Origin: Veillonella dispar
GTDB taxonomy: Bacteria > Bacillota > Negativicutes > Veillonellales > Veillonellaceae
Direction: 5' to 3'
Length of the DNA: 64,000 nt
NCBI RefSeq assembly: GCF_900637515.1
Contig: NZ_LR134375.1
Coordinates: 1,927,001 to 1,991,000, forward strand
The position numbers and the translations under genes are program-made. Under the pieces are notes generated by a model. The model saw only the letters and a program-made list of their open reading frames with translations. It made no database searches and had not been told where the DNA came from. Shown here in pieces: positions 16,211 to 24,548 of this stretch. Every line of letters starts with the position of its first letter. Position 1 is the first letter of the stretch.

Positions 16211-16984
16211 TTAAATATAGAACTCGATTTTGTCTTCTTTTGCTAATTGGAATTGTTCAAAGATGTGGTTCCGTATATTAACAAAGTTAGCCGATGTACG
16301 GTCTGTCCTATCGATGATGTTTACAGGGATAATAGTTTGTACACGACCTGGGTTTGCCGCTAGTACTACAACGCGGTCCGCTAGAACTACGGCTTCTTCA
16401 ATGTCGTGGGTAACGAATACAACCGTCTTGCCTTCTTCACGGCAGATACGAGAGATTTCGTCTTGCAAGTTGATACGTGTCAGTGCATCAAGTGCGCCTA
16501 GTGGTTCATCCATGAAGATAATATCTGGATCAACAGCTAGTGCACGAGCGATGGATACACGTTGTTGCATGCCCCCAGATAGTTCTGCAGGGTAGCGATT
16601 ACGGGCATGGTCGAGACCTACCATCTTAACGTATTTGTCGATAATAGCAGGACGCTCTTCTTTAGGTACCTTTTTACTTTCAAGGCCAAGCTCAATATTG
16701 CTTTCCACCGTACGCCACGGCAACAAGCCATAGTTTTGGAATACCGTTACATATCTGAGTTGAGGCGCTTTCACCTCTTCACCGTCGATAGTAATGGAAC
16801 CAGATGTAACGAGCTCAAAGCCTGCTATAGCGTTTAATAGCGTACTTTTACCGGAACCAGAAGGGCCTAAGAGACAGATAAACTCGCCCTTTTCAATATC
16901 TAGATTAACATCTTCAAGAATGGTGAGTGGTTCCCCATCTTTCATAAATTCCTTGTGTGCATTGCGCACCGAAATGTAACCCAT
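16211..16984 (-). CDS. ABC transporter ATP-binding protein, nitrate/sulfonate/taurine type
   Basis: 257 residues with all ABC motifs: Walker A GPSGSGKST near 40-48, LSGGMQQR signature near 140, Walker B IIFMDEP near 160, and the H-loop VTHDIEEA. It resembles SsuB/TauB and energises import through the adjacent permease. It is the third gene of an SBP-permease-ATPase operon and follows the permease by 11 bases. An AGGTGG site precedes the ATG. Confidence 0.92.
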   Translation of the reverse strand: MGYISVRNAHKEFMKDGEPLTILEDVNLDIEKGEFICLLGPSGSGKSTLLNAIAGFELVTSGSITIDGEEVKAPQLRYVTVFQNYGLLPWRTVESNIELGLESKKVPKEERPAIIDKYVKMVGLDHARNRYPAELSGGMQQRVSIARALAVDPDIIFMDEPLGALDALTRINLQDEISRICREEGKTVVFVTHDIEEAVVLADRVVVLAANPGRVQTIIPVNIIDRTDRTSANFVNIRNHIFEQFQLAKEDKIEFYI

Positions 16985-16995
16985 GAGGCCACCTC

Positions 16996-17748
16996 CTATT
17001 TCTCAATACCCCAACGTTTGTAAATCCATTTTTCGATGAGGGATACGCCCCAATCGAGTAAAAGCCCAACGAAACCGATGGTCAAAATGGCTACCATCAA
17101 GAGATCGTTACGCAAGTTATTTCTCATATCGATAATGAGGAAGCCAAGGCCTGTTTGGGAACCTACCATTTCCCCTGTTACAAGGAAGATCCACGCTGTA
17201 CCGAGGGCGATGTGAAGACCAGATGCAATGCCTGGGAATACGGCAGGCAACACGATTTTGAATAATAGTTCTGGCTGTTTAATGCCAAAGTTACGGGCTA
17301 CCTTGATGTACACTGGGTCAATATTTTGAATAGCAGACACGGTGGACAATAATACAGGGAAGAATGCTGCGATAAAGATGATAACGATAGCTGGTGCTTG
17401 ACCGATACCGAAAAATAAAACGATGAATGGCAACCATGCTACTGGAGAGATTGGTCTAATGACTTGAACGATTGGATTGATGTAGTTCCAAATCCCTTTG
17501 TACCAACCCAAGATAAGGCCAAAGAATACGCCAGCTACAACAGAAATAAGATAGCCCATAAAGAACCGTACTAAACTGTCTGCAATATCCTTAAATAGAA
17601 CGCCATCTCCGATGAGCTCTCCAAACCCAAGCAATACCTTATATGGCGTTGGCAATAGCGCTTCGTTGAAACCACCGAGGCGAACGATTAATTCCCAAAT
17701 CAACCAAGCCGCAATAAACGAACCTGGCACATATGTATATTTCTTCAT
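16996..17748 (-). CDS. ABC transporter permease, nitrate/sulfonate/taurine type
   Basis: 250 residues with about six transmembrane helices and the BPD_transp_1 domain, with the EAA-like loop ARNFGIKQPELLFKIVLP near residues 145-162. It is similar in length and layout to SsuC/TauC. It forms the inner-membrane channel for the binding protein encoded 10 bases upstream and the ATPase encoded downstream. An AGGAGGGGG site precedes the ATG at 17748. Confidence 0.92.
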   Translation of the reverse strand: MKKYTYVPGSFIAAWLIWELIVRLGGFNEALLPTPYKVLLGFGELIGDGVLFKDIADSLVRFFMGYLISVVAGVFFGLILGWYKGIWNYINPIVQVIRPISPVAWLPFIVLFFGIGQAPAIVIIFIAAFFPVLLSTVSAIQNIDPVYIKVARNFGIKQPELLFKIVLPAVFPGIASGLHIALGTAWIFLVTGEMVGSQTGLGFLIIDMRNNLRNDLLMVAILTIGFVGLLLDWGVSLIEKWIYKRWGIEK

Positions 17749-17758
17749 AGTCCCCCTC

Positions 17759-18712
17759 CTATGGTAACAATGATTGATCTACAAACTCTGAATAGGTCGG
17801 CACTTTTTTGATTAAATCAATATGTGTCATGTGATGCACGAGCGCATTATAACGGTCCTCTGTAAGGGCTAAATCTTTAAACCCAATCACTTTGAGGGAA
17901 CGTTCAATAACTGGATCATTAAATTTCATGTACTTTAAGGAAATCTCCTCTTGTGCCTTTGGATGCTCATCTAGGTATTTACCTGCATCGAGATAGGCTT
18001 TTGTAAAAGCTTTCGCCAAATCATGATGTTCATCGACGAATTGACCATTAAACACAAGAGCACAGCAAATATTATCATGCCAAAGATGGTCAGGATCTTC
18101 GAAGACCTTCCCATTTCCCATTTCAAGAGCTAGAGAGCCAAATGGTTCGGCCACACTATACCCAGCAATTTGTCCTACCGATAAAGCAGAAGGCATTTCT
18201 GGAGGGCTCATTTCTACGATTTGTACATCTTTTTCAGAAAGCCCCGCTTGTTCAAGCATGAGGTCTACGAGAATTTTTTGAGTAGACTGTTTATGAGGGA
18301 TAGCAAAAGATTTACCTTTTAAGTCTTGAACAGAGTTAATATCCTTATTTACGATGATAATATTACCCTCTGTATGACCAAGTGCAGCAGCACGAACATC
18401 AATACCTTGTTCACGAGCCTTTACACCAAGCTCAACGAGAACTGACGCAGCGTCTACCTTACCTGTGTTGAGTGCATCCATAAGCTCTGGCCAAGATCCA
18501 TACTTAACAAGCTCTACATGAACAGATCCATCTGCTGTTTCTAGTTCTTTTGTAGCAAATACCGGCAATGCATGGGTAATTGGTAAATAGGCTACGCGTA
18601 CAGTCTTTAATTCTTGGGCCGTTTTTGGTTTATTGTGTTCATGATAGCCATATACTATTCCACCAATAACCAAGAGAACCACCGCAATGATTAGATACCA
18701 AGTTTTCTTCAT
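17759..18712 (-). CDS. ABC transporter substrate-binding protein, NMT1/SsuA-like
   Basis: About 317 residues from the preferred ATG at 18712, which has AGAGGGGAAG before it; the frame stays open 20 codons further upstream. An N-terminal membrane segment (KKTWYLIIAVVLLVIGG) without a lipobox suggests a membrane-anchored or secreted binding protein in the periplasm. The mature part matches the NMT1/SsuA fold (VRVAYLPITHALPVF at the start; a HKQSTQKILVD ligand loop). The ligand could be a sulfonate, taurine, nitrate or a thiamine precursor; the sequence does not decide. Confidence 0.88.
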   Translation of the reverse strand: MKKTWYLIIAVVLLVIGGIVYGYHEHNKPKTAQELKTVRVAYLPITHALPVFATKELETADGSVHVELVKYGSWPELMDALNTGKVDAASVLVELGVKAREQGIDVRAAALGHTEGNIIIVNKDINSVQDLKGKSFAIPHKQSTQKILVDLMLEQAGLSEKDVQIVEMSPPEMPSALSVGQIAGYSVAEPFGSLALEMGNGKVFEDPDHLWHDNICCALVFNGQFVDEHHDLAKAFTKAYLDAGKYLDEHPKAQEEISLKYMKFNDPVIERSLKVIGFKDLALTEDRYNALVHHMTHIDLIKKVPTYSEFVDQSLLP

Positions 18713-18836
18713 AACTTCCCCTCTTTCTACCTCATAACAAGGGGCGTTTTTGACACATGTCATTTTTCGCACTTTTCTAAAACCTAGATGAAGTCTGGCT
18801 TTAGAATACCTCGTCTTCTAAACTTATTTATACCCT

Positions 18837-18865
18837 ACTATAACAATATGCATTAATTCTGTCAA
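18837..18865 (-). promoter_or_regulatory. Promoter of the ABC transporter operon
   Basis: A consensus TTGACA (18860-18865, minus) and TATAGT (18837-18842) are separated by exactly 17 bases. Transcription would start near 18830, leaving a leader of about 115 bases before the binding-protein ATG. Confidence 0.8.
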
Positions 18866-18953
18866 TAAAACACAGTAATATTGTAGGTATTATTGCTTAG
18901 GTGCGAAAAGTATCAATATAGGCAGTCCACTACACATATAACAATAAGCATAC

Positions 18954-18988
18954 TAGCTAATAGCTAATAGCTAGTAGCTACTAGCACA
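18954..18988. repeat. Heptamer tandem repeat with internal palindrome
   Basis: TAGCTAA, TAGCTAA, TAGCTAG, TAGCTAC and TAGCACA follow one another without gaps. Within it GCTAGTAGCTACTAGC (18970-18985) is a perfect 16-bp palindrome. It lies about 90 bp upstream of the ABC operon promoter and may be a slippage product or a regulator site. Confidence 0.7.
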
Positions 18989-19015
18989 ACAAACAAAAGA
19001 TACTCACGAAATACA

Positions 19016-19048
19016 AAACAGGTAGTATCCATCAGATACTACCTGTTT
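19016..19048 (-). terminator. Terminator downstream of the glycosyltransferase gene
   Basis: AAACAGGTAGTATC pairs perfectly with 19035-19048 around a 5-base loop, and on the minus strand TTTTGTATTTC follows. It is about 110 bases after the stop codon of the 19159 gene, beyond a 19-bp tandem repeat. Confidence 0.8.
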
Positions 19049-19089
19049 CTATATGCGCGTTATTCACACATTGTATTAAGTTATTTCAT

Positions 19090-19146
19090 ATATATTTAGT
19101 TATACTCTATATATTTAGTTATACTCTATATATTTACTGATATCGC
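19090..19146. repeat. Three 19-bp tandem repeats after the glycosyltransferase gene
   Basis: ATATATTTAGTTATACTCT occurs twice exactly (19090-19108 and 19109-19127) and a third time in diverged form (19128-19146). It lies between the stop codon and the terminator, so it would be transcribed in the 3' untranslated region. Confidence 0.75.
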
Positions 19147-19158
19147 ATATGTATATAT

Positions 19159-20790
19159 TTACTTGAAGAAAGACTTTTTATTTAATACATATACCTCGGA
19201 TGTACCAGCTTCGCTAGACTCAGATACATTTGGATAGATAGTAGACTGACGGAAGTGCTTGATTTCACCTTTTGGAACGATGAGCATTAGAGGTTTACCA
19301 GAGGCGATTATCTTGTTGAATTCCTCTTCGTTAACTTGTTCCATAAGATATTTCTTTGACCACTCGGCACTGCGTTTTTTAATTTTATCTCGATCATCCC
19401 AGCGACTTTCATCACCATTGATTTTAATAATCTTATGACCTGTATAGTATACAGCGGATGTACTGTATCCGTTGTAGTAATAGATATCCCCATCATAGGA
19501 GTCTACCACAGGCACTACATCGATATTACTACGCTGTTTTACAAATGGTTCTAACCCTTCTACCACAACAATGGAAGAAATAACCATCGTACCTAGGACA
19601 ATGACACTAACAAGACGATACCCTTTTTTCGTATACCATGCGTGGAATAAAAGGATTACGGCTACAGCCGCCACAACATAGAGCAAGAAATAGAAGCCCC
19701 ATGGAGCGAAGAATGATCCCGCTACATAAGCAATCCATAAGAGTAAGGTAGGTCCCATAATGACCCATTTAACCGCTCTAGATTTACCTTTACGTATAAT
19801 CTTCATAACGCCCATAGCGCCGATGGCACTAAAGGGAACTAAGCTCACGAATGTATATAAAGGATATTTTGTAGCCATTAAGGTGTAGAACAAAACGACC
19901 CCAACACCCCAAGTCATGTTATAGATAAAGGCTGTATGACGCTGTTTAAAACCATCAATCATACCGTAAATAACAGCACCAGTCCACGGCAAAGAAGCAC
20001 CTAGGAAGATTGCGATATAATACCACCACACATTATCTTCAGGATGTTCAGATTGTGTGGCCCGTGTTACATTGTGAAGCCCTAAGAAGCCATTGATAAA
20101 ATCTTGACCGTGAACGCTGTACATATACACATACCACGGCAAGCAGACTACACAAAAGGCAAGAATGCCACGCCAATCAAAGATAGCTTTCACCATCGAC
20201 CAAGAACGATTGATCCCAGCAAAAACGAGTAAAATCATACCAGGCAAAACGAGTGCTACAGGCCCCTTTGTGAGCACCCCGAGGGCTGCAAAGATATAGG
20301 CCACAATCATAGCATGTGGTTTCTGTTCCACCATCCCCTTATAGGAATAAATCATGACCATGATCGTCGTATAAAGTAGCACCATGTCCGTAATAACGCC
20401 ATGAGCTACGGTCCAGAACATGAGGGATGTACCAAGAACACCGGCCGCAATTAAGCCGAGGGCCCACTTGCCGCTCATAGTACGCGTCGATTGATACATA
20501 GTCGCTACAGATAAAGCGCCAAAGATAGCACTTGGTAAACGAACCACCCAATCGGCAATACCAAAGATTTTAAATCCAATGGCAATGAGCCAATAAATCA
20601 TAATCGGTTTATCGTACCAATAGGTGCCGTAAATTTGAGGTGACAACCAGTCTCCGGAGAGAACCATTTCCTTAGCAGTTAACGCATAGTTAGATTCCAC
20701 AGGATCCGTAACAGGCAACATATTATTGCCAAACAGATAAAAAACAAGCCATACAATAAATACAACTGGCGTTAATCGTGAAAGTTTCAT
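19159..20790 (-). CDS. ArnT/PMT-like membrane glycosyltransferase (GT-C fold)
   Basis: 543 residues with roughly eleven to twelve membrane helices and a C-terminal extracytoplasmic domain (from about 420). The N-terminal loop DPVESNYALTAKEM corresponds to the acidic catalytic loop of ArnT/PMT enzymes, followed by KPIMIYWLIA. Such enzymes move a sugar from an undecaprenyl or dolichyl phosphate carrier to lipid A or protein on the periplasmic side. The acceptor here is unknown; modification of LPS is plausible in a diderm. The gene follows a DedA-family gene by 10 bases, and both concern polyprenyl carriers. GGAGG precedes the ATG. Confidence 0.85.
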   Translation of the reverse strand: MKLSRLTPVVFIVWLVFYLFGNNMLPVTDPVESNYALTAKEMVLSGDWLSPQIYGTYWYDKPIMIYWLIAIGFKIFGIADWVVRLPSAIFGALSVATMYQSTRTMSGKWALGLIAAGVLGTSLMFWTVAHGVITDMVLLYTTIMVMIYSYKGMVEQKPHAMIVAYIFAALGVLTKGPVALVLPGMILLVFAGINRSWSMVKAIFDWRGILAFCVVCLPWYVYMYSVHGQDFINGFLGLHNVTRATQSEHPEDNVWWYYIAIFLGASLPWTGAVIYGMIDGFKQRHTAFIYNMTWGVGVVLFYTLMATKYPLYTFVSLVPFSAIGAMGVMKIIRKGKSRAVKWVIMGPTLLLWIAYVAGSFFAPWGFYFLLYVVAAVAVILLFHAWYTKKGYRLVSVIVLGTMVISSIVVVEGLEPFVKQRSNIDVVPVVDSYDGDIYYYNGYSTSAVYYTGHKIIKINGDESRWDDRDKIKKRSAEWSKKYLMEQVNEEEFNKIIASGKPLMLIVPKGEIKHFRQSTIYPNVSESSEAGTSEVYVLNKKSFFK

Positions 20791-20800
20791 AAGGGCCTCC

Positions 20801-21388
20801 TTATCGGCGATTACGATAGTATTTAAAGCCCAATACAGCCGCTATAATAACGAATACAACAATCATAACAATCAAGAATTCATGATTGTATTGGATAAGA
20901 TCCTTCCAATTTTCACCGAGTACTTTACCCAGGTAAACAAGAAGGATGGTCCAAGGAATCGTGCCTAGTACAGTCCAAATGACAAAATGCCACATAGGAT
21001 AACGAGCCATGCCAGCGGGGAAAGAAATAAATGTACGAACACCCGGCAACAAACGGCCAAAGAACACCGCGGCGCCACCATACTTATTAAACAACTTTTC
21101 AGCGAGTTCAAATTTATGTTCATTAAAGAATATGTATTTGCCGTATTTCAAAAGAAGTGGACGTCCGCCATGCTCACCCATCCAGTAGGATAAGATAGAG
21201 CCTACAATCCCTGCTAAAATACCTACAACCATAGTCGTATGTAAATCAAATATGCCCTGAGCAATCAGATATCCTGCAAAACCTAAGACGATTTCACTAG
21301 GAATAGGAATGTTAGCATTTTCCAAAACCATTGCAATAAACATGGCTCCATAGCCATACGTTTCCATAAATGAAATGATATATTCCAC
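20801..21388 (-). CDS. DedA-family membrane protein
   Basis: About 195 residues from a GTG start at 21388, chosen because AAAGGGGT lies before it; the frame is open 18 codons further. It carries the DedA/SNARE-associated signature: ENANIPIPSEIVLGFAGYL near the start, then FFGRLLPGVRTFISFPAGMA, which includes the conserved Arg residues, and about five membrane helices. Members act as scramblases or flippases for polyprenyl phosphate or phospholipids. Its co-transcription with an ArnT-like transferase suggests carrier recycling for that enzyme (inference). Confidence 0.9.
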   Translation of the reverse strand: MEYIISFMETYGYGAMFIAMVLENANIPIPSEIVLGFAGYLIAQGIFDLHTTMVVGILAGIVGSILSYWMGEHGGRPLLLKYGKYIFFNEHKFELAEKLFNKYGGAAVFFGRLLPGVRTFISFPAGMARYPMWHFVIWTVLGTIPWTILLVYLGKVLGENWKDLIQYNHEFLIVMIVVFVIIAAVLGFKYYRNRR

Positions 21389-21497
21389 TGTTTTACCCCT
21401 TTTAAATCCCCATATGGGTTCCATATGTACAAAATTTTGCACATAGCATTTTCATTGTTATCATACCTATTCGGTATACCTTATATTTTACCATAAT

Positions 21498-21530
21498 AAA
21501 AAGGCCCTCACCACAGGTGAAAGCCTTTTT
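21498..21530. terminator. Bidirectional terminator after the DUF2922 gene
   Basis: AAAAAGGC pairs with GCCTTTTT and TCACC with GGTGA around an ACA loop. It lies 20 bases after the stop of the DUF2922 gene on the minus strand. Confidence 0.85.
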
Positions 21531-21549
21531 ACTATTTAACTGTATACGA

Positions 21550-21771
21550 TTATTGCAATTCAGTAGTTTGAGTTGTTACTTCACGAGCCGTAGTAAATGC
21601 AGCTAGTTCTGCATCACCAGAACCAAGGATTACTTTGTTAGCTACTAGCGCGTTAGCCGCTGTTTTAGCATCTTGTAAAGTAATTCCAGCACGAGGAGCA
21701 CTAATTGTGACTGATGTGCTTTTACCACCGACCGTAGAAAATGTAAGATATACAACGCGTTTTTCCGCCAT
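21550..21771 (-). CDS. DUF2922 family protein
   Basis: 73 residues from the ATG at 21771, which follows GGAGG at the right distance; the open frame begins six codons earlier. The sequence AEKRVVYLTFSTVGGKSTSV and the following APRAGITLQDAKTAANALV match the DUF2922 pattern. The function is unknown. The family is commonly encoded beside DUF1659, as here with the next gene upstream, separated by about 235 bases with no recognisable gene. Confidence 0.85.
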   Translation of the reverse strand: MAEKRVVYLTFSTVGGKSTSVTISAPRAGITLQDAKTAANALVANKVILGSGDAELAAFTTAREVTTQTTELQ

Positions 21772-22007
21772 GTGGGCGCCTCCTTTCACGTTTCATAAAC
21801 AAGTTCTCAAATCTAGATAGACTAAGATAAGCTTTGAAATTCTGTAATTTCCTTCAGATCAAATATATCTATCTACGATTCATATCAATAAGGATGGGAA
21901 TGTGAGGGTTTGCTATCTCTATATCCTGTTACGACTATGGGAGGATATAAGGAACTAGCAATAAGGATGTGTTTGGATCACCTACAAAAGTAATTTAATC
22001 ATTGTGA

Positions 22008-22214
22008 TTAATGTCCTAAGGATACTTCATTGACGCGGACCACGTCGGACAAGCTGTGGTCATACAAGGCTGCCAGCGCATTACCAACGGTTTTCACATT
22101 ATCGTCGGACGCTTCTTCTGCAACACGAGTATAGGTTACGTCTTTGTACTTCGGCGCATCTTCGGTGCCGATGTTAAAACGCAACACCAATTTAGTGCGT
22201 TTAATGTTAGCCAT
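22008..22214 (-). CDS. DUF1659 family protein
   Basis: 68 residues from the ATG at 22214, which has a very strong AAGGAGGTGATACG site; the open frame starts 26 codons earlier without support. It is the usual DUF1659 size. It and the DUF2922 protein share length, a beta-rich look (KLVLRFNIGTEDAPKYKDV) and nearly the same ribosome-binding leader. They are probably partners whose role is not established. Confidence 0.82.
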   Translation of the reverse strand: MANIKRTKLVLRFNIGTEDAPKYKDVTYTRVAEEASDDNVKTVGNALAALYDHSLSDVVRVNEVSLGH

Positions 22215-22442
22215 CGTATCACCTCCTTTCACCCTCTTATATTCCTGAGGGTCCCTCTCGACAACCCCCTCTAGAGTAATTATGGTAATCATTGTGAAAG
22301 TCTAGGAACTACGGCTCTAACTCTGTACTTATGGCAGTAACTATATACTTCTTATACCAACTATATAACTTCAAAAGTAACTATATAGATTTCATTAAAC
22401 TTCTAGCAGTATTAAAACAATAAAGTTCTTATAAATGCAAAA

Positions 22443-22487
22443 AGACCTTTACCAATTCCTAGTTATATATAGGAACCGTAAAGGTCT
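22443..22487 (-). terminator. Terminator of the LPS-kinase-like gene
   Basis: AGACCTTTAC pairs with GTAAAGGTCT, with an inner TTCCTA/TAGGAA stem, and TTTTTGCATTT follows on the minus strand. The rest of the 22215-22557 gap holds only three loosely repeated AACTATATA words and the DUF1659 promoter region. Confidence 0.85.
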
Positions 22488-22557
22488 ATAAGATCTATGA
22501 GTACTATAAAGCGCCATTAAAAATAGTACTGGTATGTTAAACCGCTTAAGTTCAACA

Positions 22558-23304
22558 CTATTCAGTTTTCAATGCCAACATAAAGTCATAGGCTTTAACG
22601 GCTGCTTCTGTATCCACAAAGTGTAATGGATTTAACATACGACAGAATTTAAAGAGACATTCGTGTTTACGTAAAACATCTTTCACATGTAATACAGTAT
22701 CTCGAGCCGTACGAGCAGAGCTATAACCATTCATCATGGCATATAGGTAAGAAATCGGCAAATTATCTTCGCGCAAGTAGCTGTGAACGAAGATAAGTAA
22801 ATCCCAACCTTGCGGTGTTAGTTCAGGCCAACGACGGCCATTTTCCCAGTCTAGCAAGGTAATCTTATCTGTATCAGGATCATAGGTAATATCTCTCATG
22901 GCAGGACGACCATGAGATAAACCGTAGTCATGGAGTTGTCCCAATGTTTTACCAAAGATATAGAAGATATGAGTCACCATATCTTGTAAGCTATCATCAT
23001 CAGGATGTTGAGCCGGCAATTCGCTATAATAGGTTAATGTTTTACCAGACCCTTCTGTAACGAAATAATGCTCTCTAAAACCAGCAATTACAGGCGCTAC
23101 AGGTAGCTGTGTATTTATAAAGGATATTTTATAGAACTCATAATCAAAGGCAGCTCTAGGAGATGGTTTAATCCAACTAGAGCGGCGATTACTGATATCT
23201 TGCTTTACATAATAGGTTTTATCGTTAAACTCTACAGGAAAAACACGATGGTCTTTCTCTTGATCAATCATGCGATCGATATATTCTAATAACATATCAT
23301 TCAT
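22558..23304 (-). CDS. Lipopolysaccharide-kinase-like protein (InaA/Kdo kinase fold)
   Basis: 248 residues with a protein-kinase-like fold. HDYGLSHGRPAMRDI near residues 126-140 resembles the catalytic loop, LLDWENGRRW near 154 takes the place of the metal-binding DFG segment, and a KQDIS lysine region lies near 35. LPS kinases of this type phosphorylate inner-core sugars on the cytoplasmic side. In an LPS-bearing Negativicute that is the likely job, but an aminoglycoside-kinase-like role cannot be excluded. It is a single gene with its own terminator; a GGGGAGG site precedes the ATG. Confidence 0.75.
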   Translation of the reverse strand: MNDMLLEYIDRMIDQEKDHRVFPVEFNDKTYYVKQDISNRRSSWIKPSPRAAFDYEFYKISFINTQLPVAPVIAGFREHYFVTEGSGKTLTYYSELPAQHPDDDSLQDMVTHIFYIFGKTLGQLHDYGLSHGRPAMRDITYDPDTDKITLLDWENGRRWPELTPQGWDLLIFVHSYLREDNLPISYLYAMMNGYSSARTARDTVLHVKDVLRKHECLFKFCRMLNPLHFVDTEAAVKAYDFMLALKTE

Positions 23305-23569
23305 TATGGCCTCCCCTTGTATAACACTCTACAACACTAATACTCCCATTTATACAGAATCTAAATTATTGAATACAAAACTCTCCATCTAGGCTAAGTA
23401 AGTGCACTCATTACACATAGCCTCATATTTGTTCATATCCATTCTTATTCAAATAGATTATATATCTCTATAATTAATTAAAAGTAACAACACATTAGTT
23501 GTTACTCATATAAGTGTATACAATTAATGTTTTTATTATACTACAATTATGACCTGATATCAAAAGAAA

Positions 23570-23595
23570 AACCCCCTAGCCTAAGCTAGGGGGTT
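23570..23595 (-). terminator. Terminator of the fumarate reductase operon
   Basis: AACCCCCTAGC pairs perfectly with GCTAGGGGGTT around CTAA, followed by TTTTTCTTTTG on the minus strand. It lies about 80 bases after the stop of the third subunit. The remaining 23305-23569 stretch shows nothing but AT-rich sequence. Confidence 0.88.
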
Positions 23596-23672
23596 CTTCT
23601 GGTAATTATGATAATAGGTTTAGATTTAAGACAGTACGAGGACCAACTGAGGTCATGTCTAAATCAAACAAA

Positions 23673-24548
23673 TTAACCAACGAATTTAGTCACTGCTGCA
23701 GTATCAGTTAAGTGACGTTTAGGCATGCCCATTTCTTCAGGGGAGATGCCAAGAGCAAGACCCACTAATTGGGACATGTGCAAGATTGGCATATCTTTGC
23801 CACCGCCAACAACTTCTTTTGCTTCTTTTTGGAACATATCAAGTTGCATTTGGCAAAGTGGGCAAGGAGTTACTACGCAATCTGCGCCTTCTGTAGCTGC
23901 ATCTTTGTTGATGGAGCCAGTCATTTGCATTACGGAATCATGTGCAGGGTATACAGCATGGAAACCGCAGCAATCAAGTTTACGGGAGAAGTCGATTGGT
24001 GTAGCACCGATAGCAGAGATCAAATCTGCTAAGGATGTAGGCATTTGATAATCTTCGAAGCCCAATTCAGTTTGAGGGCGAAGAATATGGCAACCATAGT
24101 ATTCAGCTACACGTAAACCAGTTAAAGGTTTAACAACTTTAGCTTTCAATTTATCCAAACCGTAATCGCGGATCAATACCCATAAGAAATGAGTAATATC
24201 AGTTGTACCGCGGTATTGTTTACCGATTTGAGCTAATTTTTTGTTAACTTCGTTCTTTTCTTTTTCGTTGTTATCAAGCTCGTTTTTAGCTTCACGAAGC
24301 ATCAAAGTACAAGTGTTACATACAGTTAAAAGGTTCAAACCTTTTTCTTCCGCCAATGCAATGTTACGAGCATTTGTAGCAAGTGTAATTTCTGGAGCGA
24401 TGTCTTGAACGTGGGACGCGCCGCAGCAAGTCCAACCGTCAAGTTCTTCCAACTCGATGCCTAATTTTTTAGCTACAGCAACTGTTGCTAAGTAGTCTTC
24501 TTTGGCAGCGCTTTCAAGAACGCAACCTGGGAAAAATGCGTATTTCAT
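23673..24548 (-). CDS. Fumarate reductase/succinate dehydrogenase subunit E, CCG-domain (HdrB-like)
   Basis: 291 residues with two cysteine-rich CCG modules: C9, CC near 41, and CNTC near 77-80; then YGCH near 152, DCCG near 193, and CPLC near 229. These bind [Fe-S] clusters as in HdrB. With no hydrophobic anchor subunit in the operon, this makes an E-type (SdhABE/MfrABE) enzyme that takes electrons from methylmenaquinol or a related donor at the membrane. The ATG overlaps the stop codon of the iron-sulfur subunit gene by one base, implying coupled translation. Confidence 0.88.
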   Translation of the reverse strand: MKYAFFPGCVLESAAKEDYLATVAVAKKLGIELEELDGWTCCGASHVQDIAPEITLATNARNIALAEEKGLNLLTVCNTCTLMLREAKNELDNNEKEKNEVNKKLAQIGKQYRGTTDITHFLWVLIRDYGLDKLKAKVVKPLTGLRVAEYYGCHILRPQTELGFEDYQMPTSLADLISAIGATPIDFSRKLDCCGFHAVYPAHDSVMQMTGSINKDAATEGADCVVTPCPLCQMQLDMFQKEAKEVVGGGKDMPILHMSQLVGLALGISPEEMGMPKRHLTDTAAVTKFVG

